A DNA stretch of 64,000 nucleotides, taken from positions 56,212-120,211 of the forward strand of contig NZ_FNFV01000007.1 of the NCBI RefSeq assembly GCF_900102905.1, written 5' to 3'. Position numbers and translations under genes: made by a program. The notes beneath the pieces were generated by a model. It was not told where the DNA came from. It saw nothing but the letters and a program-made list of their open reading frames with translations, and did no database searches. This document shows positions 21,682 to 29,773 of the stretch, one piece after another. Origin of the DNA: Meinhardsimonia xiamenensis. GTDB taxonomy: Bacteria; Pseudomonadota; Alphaproteobacteria; Rhodobacterales; Rhodobacteraceae. Position 1 is the stretch's first letter. Each line of letters starts with the position of its first letter.

Positions 21682-22020
21682 CTAGTCCTCGCCGGCGCAG
21701 AACAGCTCGTAGATAAGTTCGAGTATCCGTTTGGGCCGATCGTCGGTCAAGGAATAGTAGATCGTCTTGCCCTCGCGGCGAGGCGTGACGAGGCCCTCGA
21801 GCCGCAGGCGCGCCAGCTGCTGGGAAACCGCCGCCTGCCGGGCGGACAGAAGCCGCTCGAGTTCGGTAACCGATTTCTCGCCGCTGACCAGATGACACAG
21901 GATCATCAGCCTTCCCTCGTGGCTGAGAGCCTTCAGCAGGTTGGAGGCCTCCTGCGCCTTGGCGGCGATGCGGTCGAGCTCTTCGTCGCTCATCTCGCTC
22001 GAGATTGCCGGAAGCGCCAT
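21682..22020 (-). CDS. soxR: ArsR-family sulfide/persulfide-responsive repressor (SoxR/SqrR type)
   Basis: A 112-residue winged-helix repressor. The recognition helix region is SARQAAVSQQLARLRLEGL, and the wing is RREGKTIYYSL. Two cysteines at residues 42 (MILCHLVSG) and 108 (ELFCAGED) match the pair that forms a polysulfide bridge in Rhodobacter SqrR, BigR and Paracoccus SoxR. Family knowledge says binding is released when reactive sulfur is present. Candidate operators lie in the soxS/soxV and soxW/soxX gaps. It is unrelated to the redox SoxR of enterobacteria. Confidence 0.93.
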   Translation of the reverse strand: MALPAISSEMSDEELDRIAAKAQEASNLLKALSHEGRLMILCHLVSGEKSVTELERLLSARQAAVSQQLARLRLEGLVTPRREGKTIYYSLTDDRPKRILELIYELFCAGED

Positions 22021-22098
22021 CGTTCCTGTCCCTGTCTGCCCTTCGCAACCTGCGGACCCGTCAGCGTGCGAGAGACTTACCGTTTCAGTCCGGTTTCG

Positions 22099-22617
22099 TC
22101 AAAGCCCGAGTGCCGCGGGTCCGGCCTCGGACGGGTCGCCAAGGTGCTTGTCGAGCAGCATCCCAAGGAGCGCCCAGAAGAAATCGTCGCCCGGATATCC
22201 CTCGATCCGGTCAAGCTCGCGGCCGTCGCGGACAAGCAGGAAGGTGGGTGTAAAGCTCACGGGCCGTTCGAGCTTGAGTTGCGCCAACTCGGGGCTGTGC
22301 AGTTCGACCCGCCGCAGGGGGGCGCGGCGCCCTTCCTCGGTCTTGGGGTAGATCGGGCCGATCTGCGCGTTCCATGTCTCGCACCAGATGCAGCCATGCT
22401 CCTCGACCATCACGAGCTCCAGTCCGCCGGAGGGCCCGGCCGCCTCGCTCGCGCGCAGTGGGGCGGGCGCCGCGAGCACTAGGAGGGAGGCGATCAGGCC
22501 AGCCATCGCGGCGCGCATCAACGGCAACGGCGCGCGCATCATGTGCCGCAACGCCGCGATGAGCAGCGCCGCGCGGCGCGCGCGGGGTGTCGTTCTGTCT
22601 TGCATCATGGCCATCAT
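22099..22617 (-). CDS. soxS: Periplasmic thioredoxin-like protein
   Basis: Thiol-disulfide protein that in Paracoccus is needed for sox induction and for keeping the SoxY side active. The core has VMVEEHGCIWCETWNAQIGP (CxxC motif CIWC) and the cis-proline region VSFTPTFLLVRDG. A hydrophobic leader lies around MAGLIASLLVLAAPAPLRAS. The frame is open far upstream, and the start is uncertain: 22617 (weak GGGA) or 22542 are the plausible choices. It is the first gene of the soxSRT group and is divergent from soxV. Confidence 0.85.
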   Translation of the reverse strand: MMAMMQDRTTPRARRAALLIAALRHMMRAPLPLMRAAMAGLIASLLVLAAPAPLRASEAAGPSGGLELVMVEEHGCIWCETWNAQIGPIYPKTEEGRRAPLRRVELHSPELAQLKLERPVSFTPTFLLVRDGRELDRIEGYPGDDFFWALLGMLLDKHLGDPSEAGPAALGL

Positions 22618-22791
22618 GGCTGCCGATCCCGCCGCGAGGCATGTCCCATCAACGTTCAATCCCCGGCTGCCGCTCGGACCGCTGGCGCAAGCCGACCGTC
22701 GCGTCACACGTCCCGTTCCATCACGGGCTGGCAGCCCGCGAGGCGAGGATCGGCGTGCTGCGGCAAGCGGCGACGAGCGGCGACAAGACCC

Positions 22792-22818
22792 TTGATCTTC
22801 GATCAATCTAATTTGAAT
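22792..22818. promoter_or_regulatory. Operator-like sites in the soxS/soxV gap
   Basis: A perfect 6-3-6 palindrome TTGATC-TTC-GATCAA lies at 22792-22806. Six bases later TTTGAAT (22812-22818; ATTCAAA on the other strand) repeats the left half of the ATTC-N8-GAAT element found before soxX. SoxR of Paracoccus is reported to bind the equivalent gap. Which element is the operator is inferred. Confidence 0.45.
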
Positions 22819-22846
22819 ATGTTCATCAATCAAGCGGATCGTTCCG

Positions 22847-23584
22847 ATGTTCGACATCTCCTTTCTTGGCGCCGCGCTGGCCGGGCTGCTTTCGTTCTTC
22901 ACTCCCTGCGTGCTGCCGATGGTGCCGTTCTATCTCGCCTACATGGCGGGCATCTCGATGAACGAGCTGCGCGGCGACGGGCAGATCTCGCGCGGCGCGC
23001 AGCGGCGGCTGGTGATCTCTGCGGTTGCCTTCGCGCTCGGGGTGACCACGATTTTCGTGCTGATGGGAATGGGGGCGACGGCGGCCGGCGAGCTCTTTGC
23101 CACCTGGCGGCGGCAGCTGGCCTGGGTCGCGGCGGCGATACTTTTCGTCTTCGGCCTCCATTTCCTCGGTGTCCTGCGCATCCCGCTGCTCTATCGGGAG
23201 GCGCGGCTTGAGTCGAAGGCCGAGCCCTCCACGCTCTTCGGGGCCTATCTGATGGGGCTCGCGTTCGGCTTTGGCTGGACGCCCTGCGTGGGGCCGGCGC
23301 TGGCCTCGATCCTCATGATCGCGAGCGGCATGGGAGACGTGATGCGCGGGGGGCTGTTGCTCCTTGTCTACGGTATCTCGATGACGGCGCCCTTCGTGGT
23401 GGCGGCGCTGTTCGCGCGACCGTTCCTTTCCTGGGTGCAGCGCCACCGCCGCTATCTCGGCCATGTGGAGAAGGCGATGGGGCTGATGCTCATCCTGTTC
23501 GCCGTGCTGATTGCCACCGACGGGGTGAACAGGATCGCGGCACTGATGATCGAATGGTTCCCGTGGTTCACGAGCATCGGCTGA
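22847..23584 (+). CDS. soxV: CcdA/DsbD-like thiol transport protein
   Basis: Membrane protein that passes electrons from cytoplasmic thioredoxin to periplasmic SoxW, keeping the Sox carrier proteins reduced. It has 245 residues and six hydrophobic helices. The paired cysteines typical of CcdA are in SFFTPCVLPMVPFYLAYMAG (helix 1) and FGWTPCVGPALASIL (helix 4). It starts the rightward sox operon; soxW follows 35 bases after the stop. Confidence 0.93.
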   Translation: MFDISFLGAALAGLLSFFTPCVLPMVPFYLAYMAGISMNELRGDGQISRGAQRRLVISAVAFALGVTTIFVLMGMGATAAGELFATWRRQLAWVAAAILFVFGLHFLGVLRIPLLYREARLESKAEPSTLFGAYLMGLAFGFGWTPCVGPALASILMIASGMGDVMRGGLLLLVYGISMTAPFVVAALFARPFLSWVQRHRRYLGHVEKAMGLMLILFAVLIATDGVNRIAALMIEWFPWFTSIG

Positions 23585-23619
23585 AAGTGACCATGCGGGC
23601 AGAGGAGGAGGTTTGCACC

Positions 23620-24243
23620 ATGAGACTGACAAGACGGTTCACCCTCGCGGCGGGCGCTTCGTTCGCGGCGGCCACGGCGGTGGCGCCCGCGCTCCTGTGG
23701 AGCGCGGCGGAGGCGGCGACGATCCAGCCCGGCGATGACGGGCTTTATCACCCGGACTGGGTGCGCGAGACCTTCAAGGATCTGCGCGAAGACTTCGAGG
23801 AGGCGAAGGCCGAGGGCAAGCGGCTTCTGATAATGGTCGAACAGAGGGGCTGCATCTACTGCAAGAAGATGCACGAGGAGGTGTTCACCGACCCGCGGAT
23901 CGAGAAGATGCTGCGGGAGGTGTATTTTCCCATCCAGATCAACCTTCATGGCGATCTGGAAGTGATCGACACCGATGGCACCGTGCTGACGGAGAAGGAG
24001 GCGACGGCACGCTGGCGCATCCTGTTCACGCCGACGCTGATCTTCATGCCGACCGAGCTTGACCCCATGAAGAACGCCATCGAGCAGGCGGTTGCGGTCA
24101 TGCCCGGCGCCTTCGGCCGTAGCACCACGCTCGACATGCTCACCTGGGTGGCCGAGGAGCGCTACCGCGATCAGTCCGAGGAGGACTTCCAGCGCTACCA
24201 TGCGCGCAAGATTAGCGAGCGCGCGAACGGCAATAACGAATGA
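23620..24243 (+). CDS. soxW: Periplasmic thioredoxin SoxW
   Basis: Thioredoxin-fold protein receiving electrons from SoxV. It has 207 residues. A leader with a twin-arginine-like pair (LTRRFTLAAG) ends near residue 33. The active site is RGCIYCKKMHEEVF (CIYC), and the cis-Pro loop is RILFTPTLIFM. The ATG at 23620 has GAGGAGG eight bases upstream; the frame continues upstream into the soxV end without a site. The soxW/soxX gap after it carries a good SoxR-type operator. Confidence 0.92.
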   Translation: MRLTRRFTLAAGASFAAATAVAPALLWSAAEAATIQPGDDGLYHPDWVRETFKDLREDFEEAKAEGKRLLIMVEQRGCIYCKKMHEEVFTDPRIEKMLREVYFPIQINLHGDLEVIDTDGTVLTEKEATARWRILFTPTLIFMPTELDPMKNAIEQAVAVMPGAFGRSTTLDMLTWVAEERYRDQSEEDFQRYHARKISERANGNNE

Positions 24244-24273
24244 GATGCCACTGCGGGAAGGAGGCAAAGCTAC

Positions 24274-24289
24274 ATTCAAAGTTGCGAAT
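24274..24289. promoter_or_regulatory. Candidate SoxR/SqrR operator upstream of soxX
   Basis: ATTC (24274-24277) and GAAT (24286-24289) are separated by eight bases, the arrangement I recall for SqrR/BigR-type regulators. A direct repeat GTTGCGA also occurs at 24281-24287 and 24296-24302. The site is about 65 bases before the soxX ATG, where it could block the soxXYZA promoter. Confidence 0.6.
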
Positions 24290-24354
24290 TCAATGTTGCG
24301 AGCGCCGCAGGGAATGGTGTAGCGTTCCGCAAACAAGGGATTAGGGGAGGAATC

Positions 24355-24834
24355 ATGATCAGAACCCTGACAGCGGCCTCGATCCTGCTGGCCGGAGGCG
24401 TGGCGGCGCAGGCTGGCGCGGTGCCGCCGATCGAGGTCCAGTACGACGAGTACGGAGCCGTCGCGCAGTCGCTCACGGGCGTGCCGGGCAACCCGGAAGA
24501 GGGCGCGAAAGTGATGACCACGCGCGGTCTTGGCAACTGCATCGCCTGCCACGAGGTGACGGCGCTGTCCGAGTATCCGTTCCACGGCAATGTCGGTCCC
24601 AGCCTTGACGGCGTGGCCGACCGTTGGACCGAGGCCGAGCTGCGCGGCATCGTCGCCGATGCGAAGAAGACCTTTCCCGACACGGTGATGATCTCCTTCT
24701 ACAAGGATCGCGGTTTCATCCGGCCGGGCATCGGCTTCACCGGCAAGCCCGCGGAGGAACCGCTCGAGCCGCTGCTGACGGCGCAGCAGATCGAGGATGT
24801 GGTCGCCTTTCTGATGACCCTCAAGGAAGAGTGA
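24355..24834 (+). CDS. soxX: Sulfur-oxidising protein SoxX (monohaem cytochrome c)
   Basis: Small subunit of the SoxAX cytochrome that couples thiosulfate to SoxY. It has 159 residues with a signal peptide (MIRTLTAASILLAGGVAAQA). One haem site, GLGNCIACHEV, is at about residues 57-67, and a C-terminal helix reads LTAQQIEDVVAFL. A GGGGAGGAATC site precedes the ATG. It is the first gene of the soxXYZA transcription unit, behind the SoxR-type operator. Confidence 0.95.
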   Translation: MIRTLTAASILLAGGVAAQAGAVPPIEVQYDEYGAVAQSLTGVPGNPEEGAKVMTTRGLGNCIACHEVTALSEYPFHGNVGPSLDGVADRWTEAELRGIVADAKKTFPDTVMISFYKDRGFIRPGIGFTGKPAEEPLEPLLTAQQIEDVVAFLMTLKEE

Positions 24835-24907
24835 TCGGCCGGGCACAGCCGCCGATCGGCGCAATCCGCTCCGCCACGCGCGGGGTGCCACGATCAGGAG
24901 AGATTTG

Positions 24908-25324
24908 ATGAAACTGAGCAGACGCGACGCGATGGTTCTTGGTGCCGGCGCGGGCCTTGCCACGCTCCTGCCCATCCGGGCGATGGCCGCGGGCGAGGAG
25001 CAGATTGCGGCCTTCACCGGCGGCGCCGAGGTGGGTGAGGGCGGCATCACGCTGACCGCGCCCGAGATCGCCGAGAACGGCAACACCGTGCCGATCGAGG
25101 TTGAAGCGCCGGGGGCGGAGGCGATTCTCGTGCTGGCGCTGGGCAACCCGCGGCCGGAGGTGATGACGGCGAATTTCGGACCCCTCGCAGGCAGCCAGCG
25201 CGTGGCCACGCGCATCCGGCTGGCCAAGACCCAGGACGTGCTGGCGATCGCCAAGATGGCCGACGGCCGCTTCGTTCAGGCCAAGTCCACCGTGAAAGTG
25301 ACCATCGGCGGCTGCGGCGGCTGA
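24908..25324 (+). CDS. soxY: Thiosulfate-oxidation carrier protein SoxY
   Basis: Carrier subunit that holds the sulfur substrate on a C-terminal swinging cysteine. It has 138 residues, a twin-arginine leader (LSRRDAMVLGAGAG) and the diagnostic C-terminus TIGGCGG. The ATG at 24908 follows AGGAGA; a TTG just before it is not required. It forms a heterodimer with SoxZ, encoded 26 bases downstream, and is exported with it. Confidence 0.97.
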   Translation: MKLSRRDAMVLGAGAGLATLLPIRAMAAGEEQIAAFTGGAEVGEGGITLTAPEIAENGNTVPIEVEAPGAEAILVLALGNPRPEVMTANFGPLAGSQRVATRIRLAKTQDVLAIAKMADGRFVQAKSTVKVTIGGCGG

Positions 25325-25350
25325 GCGGAACCAGACAGGAGAGAAGAGCA

Positions 25351-25680
25351 ATGGCAGCTGGTGTCAAACCCCGCGTGAAGGTTCCGAAGTCGGCTTCTGC
25401 CGGCGAGGTGATCACCATCAAGACCCTGATCAACCACCCGATGGAATCAGGTCAGCGCAAGGATTCGAACGGCAACATCATTCCCCGTTCGATCATCAAC
25501 CGCTTCACCTGCGACTTCAACGGCCAGAACGTGATCGACATCACGCTCGAGCCGGCGATCTCGACCAACCCCTACTTCGAGTTCGACGCGAAGGTGCCGG
25601 AAGCGGGCGAGTTCAAGTTCACCTGGTATGATGACGACGGCTCGGTCTACGAGGAGACCAGCAAGATCAAGGTCGGCTGA
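25351..25680 (+). CDS. soxZ: Thiosulfate-oxidation protein SoxZ
   Basis: Partner of SoxY in the SoxYZ carrier complex. It has 109 residues, an all-beta fold and no signal peptide of its own, so it is carried out with SoxY by Tat. Family segments are INHPMESGQRKDSNGN, TCDFNGQNVIDITLEPAIS and EFKFTWYDDDGSVYEET. AGGAGAGAAG precedes the ATG. Confidence 0.97.
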   Translation: MAAGVKPRVKVPKSASAGEVITIKTLINHPMESGQRKDSNGNIIPRSIINRFTCDFNGQNVIDITLEPAISTNPYFEFDAKVPEAGEFKFTWYDDDGSVYEETSKIKVG

Positions 25681-25704
25681 GTGTCAGGCGCGGGGAGGAG
25701 AAAC

Positions 25705-26574
25705 ATGAACGATCTGAAGAAGATCGCGCTGGGCTCGGCGCTGGCCATCGGCGCCGGGCTCGGGCTCGCGGGCGGCGCGTCGGCTGATCCCGATGAGGAT
25801 CAGCTGATCATCAACGGCGAGATCGAGATCATCACCGAGGCGCCGGCGCCGGAGCACCTGAGAGATCGGATCGACACGATCTATTCGGGCTGGAGGTTCC
25901 GCTCCGACGAAACCCAGGCCATCCAGACGGACGATTTCACCAACCCCGCTATGATTGCGGTCGAGGCGGCGGCGGAGGTCTGGGAAACGCCGGACGGCGC
26001 GGCGGGCAAGTCCTGCGCCTCCTGTCATGGTGCGGTCGAGGACGGCATGAAGGGGGTGCGCGCGGTCTATCCCAAGTGGAACGAGAAGGCCGGCGAGGTG
26101 CGCACGCTCGAGATGCAGATCAACGCCTGCCGCACCGAGCACATGCAGGCCGAGCCATGGAAATACGACGGCAACGACATGGTCAACATGACCGCGCTGA
26201 TCGCCTCGGTCTCGCGCGGCATGCCGGTGAACGTCGCCATCGACGGGCCCGCGCGCGAGACCTGGGAATGGGGCAGGGAGCTCTACTACACGCGCACGGG
26301 TCAGCTTGAACTGTCCTGCGCCTCCTGCCACGAGCTCAATTACGGGCGCATGATCCGTGCCGACCACCTGAGCCAGGGGCAGATCAATGGCTTCCCGACC
26401 TACCGGTTGAAGAACGCCAAGCTGAACTCGGTGCACTCGCGCTTCAAGGGGTGCGTGCGTGACACGCGCGCGGCGACTTATCCGGTGGGCAGCCCCGAGT
26501 TCGTGGCGCTTGAGCTTTACGTCGCCTCGCGCGGCAACGGGCTGAGCGTCGAGGGGCCCTCGGTCCGCAACTGA
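25705..26574 (+). CDS. soxA: SoxA, dihaem cytochrome c / L-cysteine S-thiosulfotransferase subunit
   Basis: Catalytic subunit of SoxAX, which forms the disulfide between thiosulfate and the SoxY cysteine. It has 289 residues with a signal peptide ending near GGASA. Haem sites are KSCASCHGAV and LSCASCHELN. The catalytic Cys, usually modified as a persulfide, lies in FKGCVRDTRAATYPVGS. The ATG at 25705 has GGGGAGGAG upstream; the frame from 25681 lacks one. A strong terminator follows the stop. Confidence 0.96.
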   Translation: MNDLKKIALGSALAIGAGLGLAGGASADPDEDQLIINGEIEIITEAPAPEHLRDRIDTIYSGWRFRSDETQAIQTDDFTNPAMIAVEAAAEVWETPDGAAGKSCASCHGAVEDGMKGVRAVYPKWNEKAGEVRTLEMQINACRTEHMQAEPWKYDGNDMVNMTALIASVSRGMPVNVAIDGPARETWEWGRELYYTRTGQLELSCASCHELNYGRMIRADHLSQGQINGFPTYRLKNAKLNSVHSRFKGCVRDTRAATYPVGSPEFVALELYVASRGNGLSVEGPSVRN

Positions 26575-26585
26575 TCGAGAATTTG

Positions 26586-26617
26586 CCCGCGCCGGGAGGG
26601 CTCGGCGCGGGTTTTTT
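26586..26617 (+). terminator. Intrinsic terminator between soxA and soxB
   Basis: CCCGCGCCG (26586-26594) pairs with CGGCGCGGG (26603-26611) around eight bases, followed at once by TTTTTT (26612-26617). It is the clearest intrinsic terminator in the sox region. It implies that soxXYZA ends here, at least in part, and that soxB-F has its own promoter or depends on read-through. Confidence 0.85.
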
Positions 26618-26627
26618 GGACTTAATA

Positions 26628-26675
26628 CATTCACAGTATCGCATGTGAATGATTGTGCCGGGAAATGGGCACAAT
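26628..26675. promoter_or_regulatory. Two adjoining perfect 8-8-8 dyads upstream of soxB
   Basis: CATTCACA-N8-TGTGAATG fills 26628-26651, and ATTGTGCC-N8-GGCACAAT fills 26652-26675 with no base between them. Each has eight-base arms, an eight-base spacer and perfect pairing, but the arms differ in sequence. They lie between the soxA terminator and the soxB ribosome site. They could be two protein operators or two RNA hairpins in the soxB leader. No family match is claimed. Confidence 0.6.
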
Positions 26676-26711
26676 GGGGACGAGACGGGACCGACAAGGG
26701 GGAGGCCGGGG

Positions 26712-28409
26712 ATGATCTCGCGGCGAGACTTTCTTCAGGGGGCGATGGCGGCCGCCTCGATCTACGGCGCCTCGGGCTTTGGAAATTTCTCGCGGCTCGC
26801 CGCGCAGCAGCGCATGACGCAGGATGACCTGCTCGCCTTCGAGCCCATGGGCAACGTCACCCTCATCCACCTGACCGACATTCACGCCCAGCTCAAGCCC
26901 ATCTGGTTCCGCGAGCCCGAGATCAACATCGGCGTGGGCGAGGCGCGGGGCAAGGTGCCGCACATAACCGGCGCGGCCTTCCGCCGGCTTTACGGCATAG
27001 AGGACGGCTCGCCGCTGCACTACGCGCTCACCTATGACGATTTCGTCGCCCTTGCCCGCACCTATGGCAAGATGGGCGGGCTCGACCGCATCGCCACCGT
27101 GGTCAACGCCATCCGCGCCGAGCGGCCCGGCGCGCTCCTGCTCGACGGCGGCGACACCTGGCACGGCTCCTACACCTGCTATCACACGCAAGGCCAGGAC
27201 GTGGTCAATGCCATGAACGCGCTCAAGCCCGATGCGATGACCTTCCACTGGGAGTTCACGCTCGGCTCCGAGCGCGTGCGCGAGATCGTCGAGAACCTGC
27301 CCTTCGCCGCGCTCGGGCAGAACATCTTCGATGCCGAGTGGGACGAGCCGGCGGAGCTGTTCAAGCCCTACGAGCTCTTCGAGCAGAACGGCACGCTCAT
27401 CGCCGTGATCGGCCAGGCCTTCCCCTATCTGCCGATCGCCAATCCGCGCTGGATGTTCCCCGAATACTCCTTCGGCATCCGCGAGCAACACATGCAGGAG
27501 ATGGTCAACGAGGTGCGCGATCAGGGGGCGCAACTCGTCGTCGTGCTCTCGCACAACGGCTTTGACGTTGACCGCAAGATGGCGCGGCGGGTGCCGGGCA
27601 TCGACATCATCCTGTCGGGCCATACCCATGACGCGCTGCCCGAGCCGGTGCAGGTTGGCAACACGATCATCGTGGCCTCGGGCTCGAACGGCAAGTTCGT
27701 CAGCCGCGTGGACGTGGATGTGCGCGACGGGCGCATGATGGGCTGGCGGCACAAGCTGATCCCGATCTTCTCCGACGTCATCGCGCCCGACCCGGAGGTC
27801 GCGGCAATCGTCGATGCCGAGCGCGCGCCGCATCTGGAAGCACTCAGGGAGGTGATCGGCCATACCGACAGCCTTCTCTACCGGCGCGGCAACTTCAACG
27901 GCAGTTGGGACGACCTGATCTGCCAGGCGCTGCTTGAGGAGCGCGAGGCCGAGATCGCGCTCTCGCCCGGCGTGCGCTGGGGACCGTCGCTCCTGCCCGA
28001 CGAGGACATCACCCGCGAGGACATCTTCGGCGTGACCTCCATGACCTATGGTCAGGCGTACCGCACCGAGATGACCGGTGAGTTCCTGAAGGTGGTGATG
28101 GAGGATGTCGCGGACAACCTCTTCAACCCCGACCCCTACTACCAGCAGGGCGGCGACATGGTGCGCGTGGGTGGCATGGGCTACCGCATCGACGTCACCA
28201 AGCCGCAGGGAGAGCGCATCTCGGAGATGACGCTTCTGGCCACGGGCGAGCCCATCGACCCGGCCCGCAGCTACGTCGTGGCCGGATGGGCCAGCGTCAA
28301 CGAGGGCACCGAGGGGCCGCAGATCTGGGACGTGGTGGAGGCCTACATCCGCCGCAAGGGCACGATCAGCGTGCCGCCGAATACTTCGGTGAAGGTCGAG
28401 GGCGCATGA
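26712..28409 (+). CDS. soxB: Thiosulfohydrolase SoxB
   Basis: Dimanganese hydrolase that removes sulfate from SoxY-bound thiosulfonate. It has 565 residues and a twin-arginine leader (MISRRDFLQGAMAA). 5'-nucleotidase-like metal motifs are LTDIHAQLKPI, DGGDTWHGSY, LSHNGFDVDRKMA and SGHTHDALPEP. The ATG at 26712 has GGGAGG six bases upstream; the earlier in-frame ATG at 26649 lies inside the dyad region and is unlikely. It begins the second half of the sox operon, after the terminator. Confidence 0.97.
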   Translation: MISRRDFLQGAMAAASIYGASGFGNFSRLAAQQRMTQDDLLAFEPMGNVTLIHLTDIHAQLKPIWFREPEINIGVGEARGKVPHITGAAFRRLYGIEDGSPLHYALTYDDFVALARTYGKMGGLDRIATVVNAIRAERPGALLLDGGDTWHGSYTCYHTQGQDVVNAMNALKPDAMTFHWEFTLGSERVREIVENLPFAALGQNIFDAEWDEPAELFKPYELFEQNGTLIAVIGQAFPYLPIANPRWMFPEYSFGIREQHMQEMVNEVRDQGAQLVVVLSHNGFDVDRKMARRVPGIDIILSGHTHDALPEPVQVGNTIIVASGSNGKFVSRVDVDVRDGRMMGWRHKLIPIFSDVIAPDPEVAAIVDAERAPHLEALREVIGHTDSLLYRRGNFNGSWDDLICQALLEEREAEIALSPGVRWGPSLLPDEDITREDIFGVTSMTYGQAYRTEMTGEFLKVVMEDVADNLFNPDPYYQQGGDMVRVGGMGYRIDVTKPQGERISEMTLLATGEPIDPARSYVVAGWASVNEGTEGPQIWDVVEAYIRRKGTISVPPNTSVKVEGA

Positions 28410-28483
28410 GCGCCGCGACACACCGCGCAACTGGCAGGCTCCGGCCGCGTACCGGCGGCCGGGCAACTGGAAAGGAGAGCTTC

Positions 28484-29773
28484 ATGGCTGACGGGTTCGA
28501 CAGTCGGCATGGCGGGCAGGGCGCCTCGCGCCGGGCCTTCCTGAAGGGCAGTGTCGCGGCCGTGGGTGGTGCCGCGGCAGTCGCCGCGGGCGCCGCCGCC
28601 GCGGCGGAGGGCGATCCGCTGATCCTCGAGGTACAGGAATGGGCCTCGGGGCTGGGCGACGGGGTGGATGCGGTTCCCTACGGGATGCCGATCCGCTTCG
28701 AGTCGGATGTGATCCGGCGGCATGTCGAATGGCTCACCGCCGACCCCCGTTCCTCGGTCAACTTCACGCCCATTCACGCCCTTGACGGCACCATCACCCC
28801 GCAGGGCTGCGCCTTCGAGCGTCACCATTCGGGGGCGATCGAGCTGAGCAAGCAGGACTACCGGCTGATGATCAACGGGCTGGTCGAGCGCCCGCTGGTC
28901 TTCACCTACTGGGACCTGGAGCGCTTCCCGCGGGAAAACCACGTCTATTTCTGCGAATGCGCGGCGAACACGGGCATGGAGTGGAAGGGCGCCCAGCTCA
29001 ACGGCGCGCAGTTCACCCATGGCATGATCCACAACATGGAATACACCGGCGTGCCGCTGCGCATCCTGCTCGAGGAAGCAGGCGTGAAGCCCGAGGGCAG
29101 CTGGATCTATGTCGAAGGCCATGACGCCTCCTCCAACGGCCGCTCCATCCCGATGGAAAAGGCGCTCGACGATGTACTTGTGGCCTTCAAGGCCAATGGC
29201 GAGGCGCTGCGCAAGGAGCATGGCTATCCCGTCCGGCTTGTGGTGCCGGGCTGGGAAGGCAACATGTGGGTGAAGTGGTTGCGCCGCGTCGAAGTCACCG
29301 ACGGCCCGGTCGAAAGCCGCGAGGAAACCTCGAAATACACCGACCTTCTGGCCAATGGCATCGCGCGCAAGTGGACCTGGGTGATGGACGCCAAGTCGGT
29401 CATCACCTCGCCGAGCCCGCAGTCGCCGATCCTGCACGGGCCGGGGCCGCTGGTGATCACCGGCCTTGCCTGGTCGGGCCATGGGGCGATCACGCGCGTC
29501 GATGTCAGCCTCGACGGCGGCGTCAGCTGGCAGCAGGCGCGGCTGGCGCAGCCGGGCCAGCCCAAGGCGCTCACGCGCTTCTATCTCGAGATCGACTGGG
29601 ACGGCTCGGAGATGTTCCTGCAGAGCCGGGCCATGGACGAGACGGGCTATGTCCAGCCCACCAAGGACGAGCTGCGCGCCATCCGCGGCACCAACTCGAT
29701 CTATCACAACAACGGCATCCAGACCTGGTGGGTCAAGCCGAACGGAGAGGCGGAAAATGTCGAGGTTTCTTGA
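28484..29773 (+). CDS. soxC: Sulfane dehydrogenase molybdopterin subunit SoxC
   Basis: Sulfite-oxidase-family molybdenum subunit of SoxCD, which oxidises the sulfane sulfur left on SoxY and raises the electron yield from thiosulfate. It has 429 residues. A Tat leader (ASRRAFLKGSVAAVGG) precedes a Mo-cofactor domain with the ligand Cys in YFCECAANTGMEW, then a dimerisation domain. The ATG at 28484 follows AAAGGAGAG. Its end overlaps soxD by 17 bases. Confidence 0.96.
   Translation: MADGFDSRHGGQGASRRAFLKGSVAAVGGAAAVAAGAAAAAEGDPLILEVQEWASGLGDGVDAVPYGMPIRFESDVIRRHVEWLTADPRSSVNFTPIHALDGTITPQGCAFERHHSGAIELSKQDYRLMINGLVERPLVFTYWDLERFPRENHVYFCECAANTGMEWKGAQLNGAQFTHGMIHNMEYTGVPLRILLEEAGVKPEGSWIYVEGHDASSNGRSIPMEKALDDVLVAFKANGEALRKEHGYPVRLVVPGWEGNMWVKWLRRVEVTDGPVESREETSKYTDLLANGIARKWTWVMDAKSVITSPSPQSPILHGPGPLVITGLAWSGHGAITRVDVSLDGGVSWQQARLAQPGQPKALTRFYLEIDWDGSEMFLQSRAMDETGYVQPTKDELRAIRGTNSIYHNNGIQTWWVKPNGEAENVEVS

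Noticed and set aside
22792..22806. FNR box upstream of soxV
   Set aside because: TTGAT and ATCAA are separated by five bases, not four, so it does not fit an FNR/Dnr site.
26628..26651. CRP site (TGTGA/TCACA) before soxB
   Set aside because: The half-sites are in the reverse order (TCACA-N8-TGTGA), which is not the CRP arrangement.
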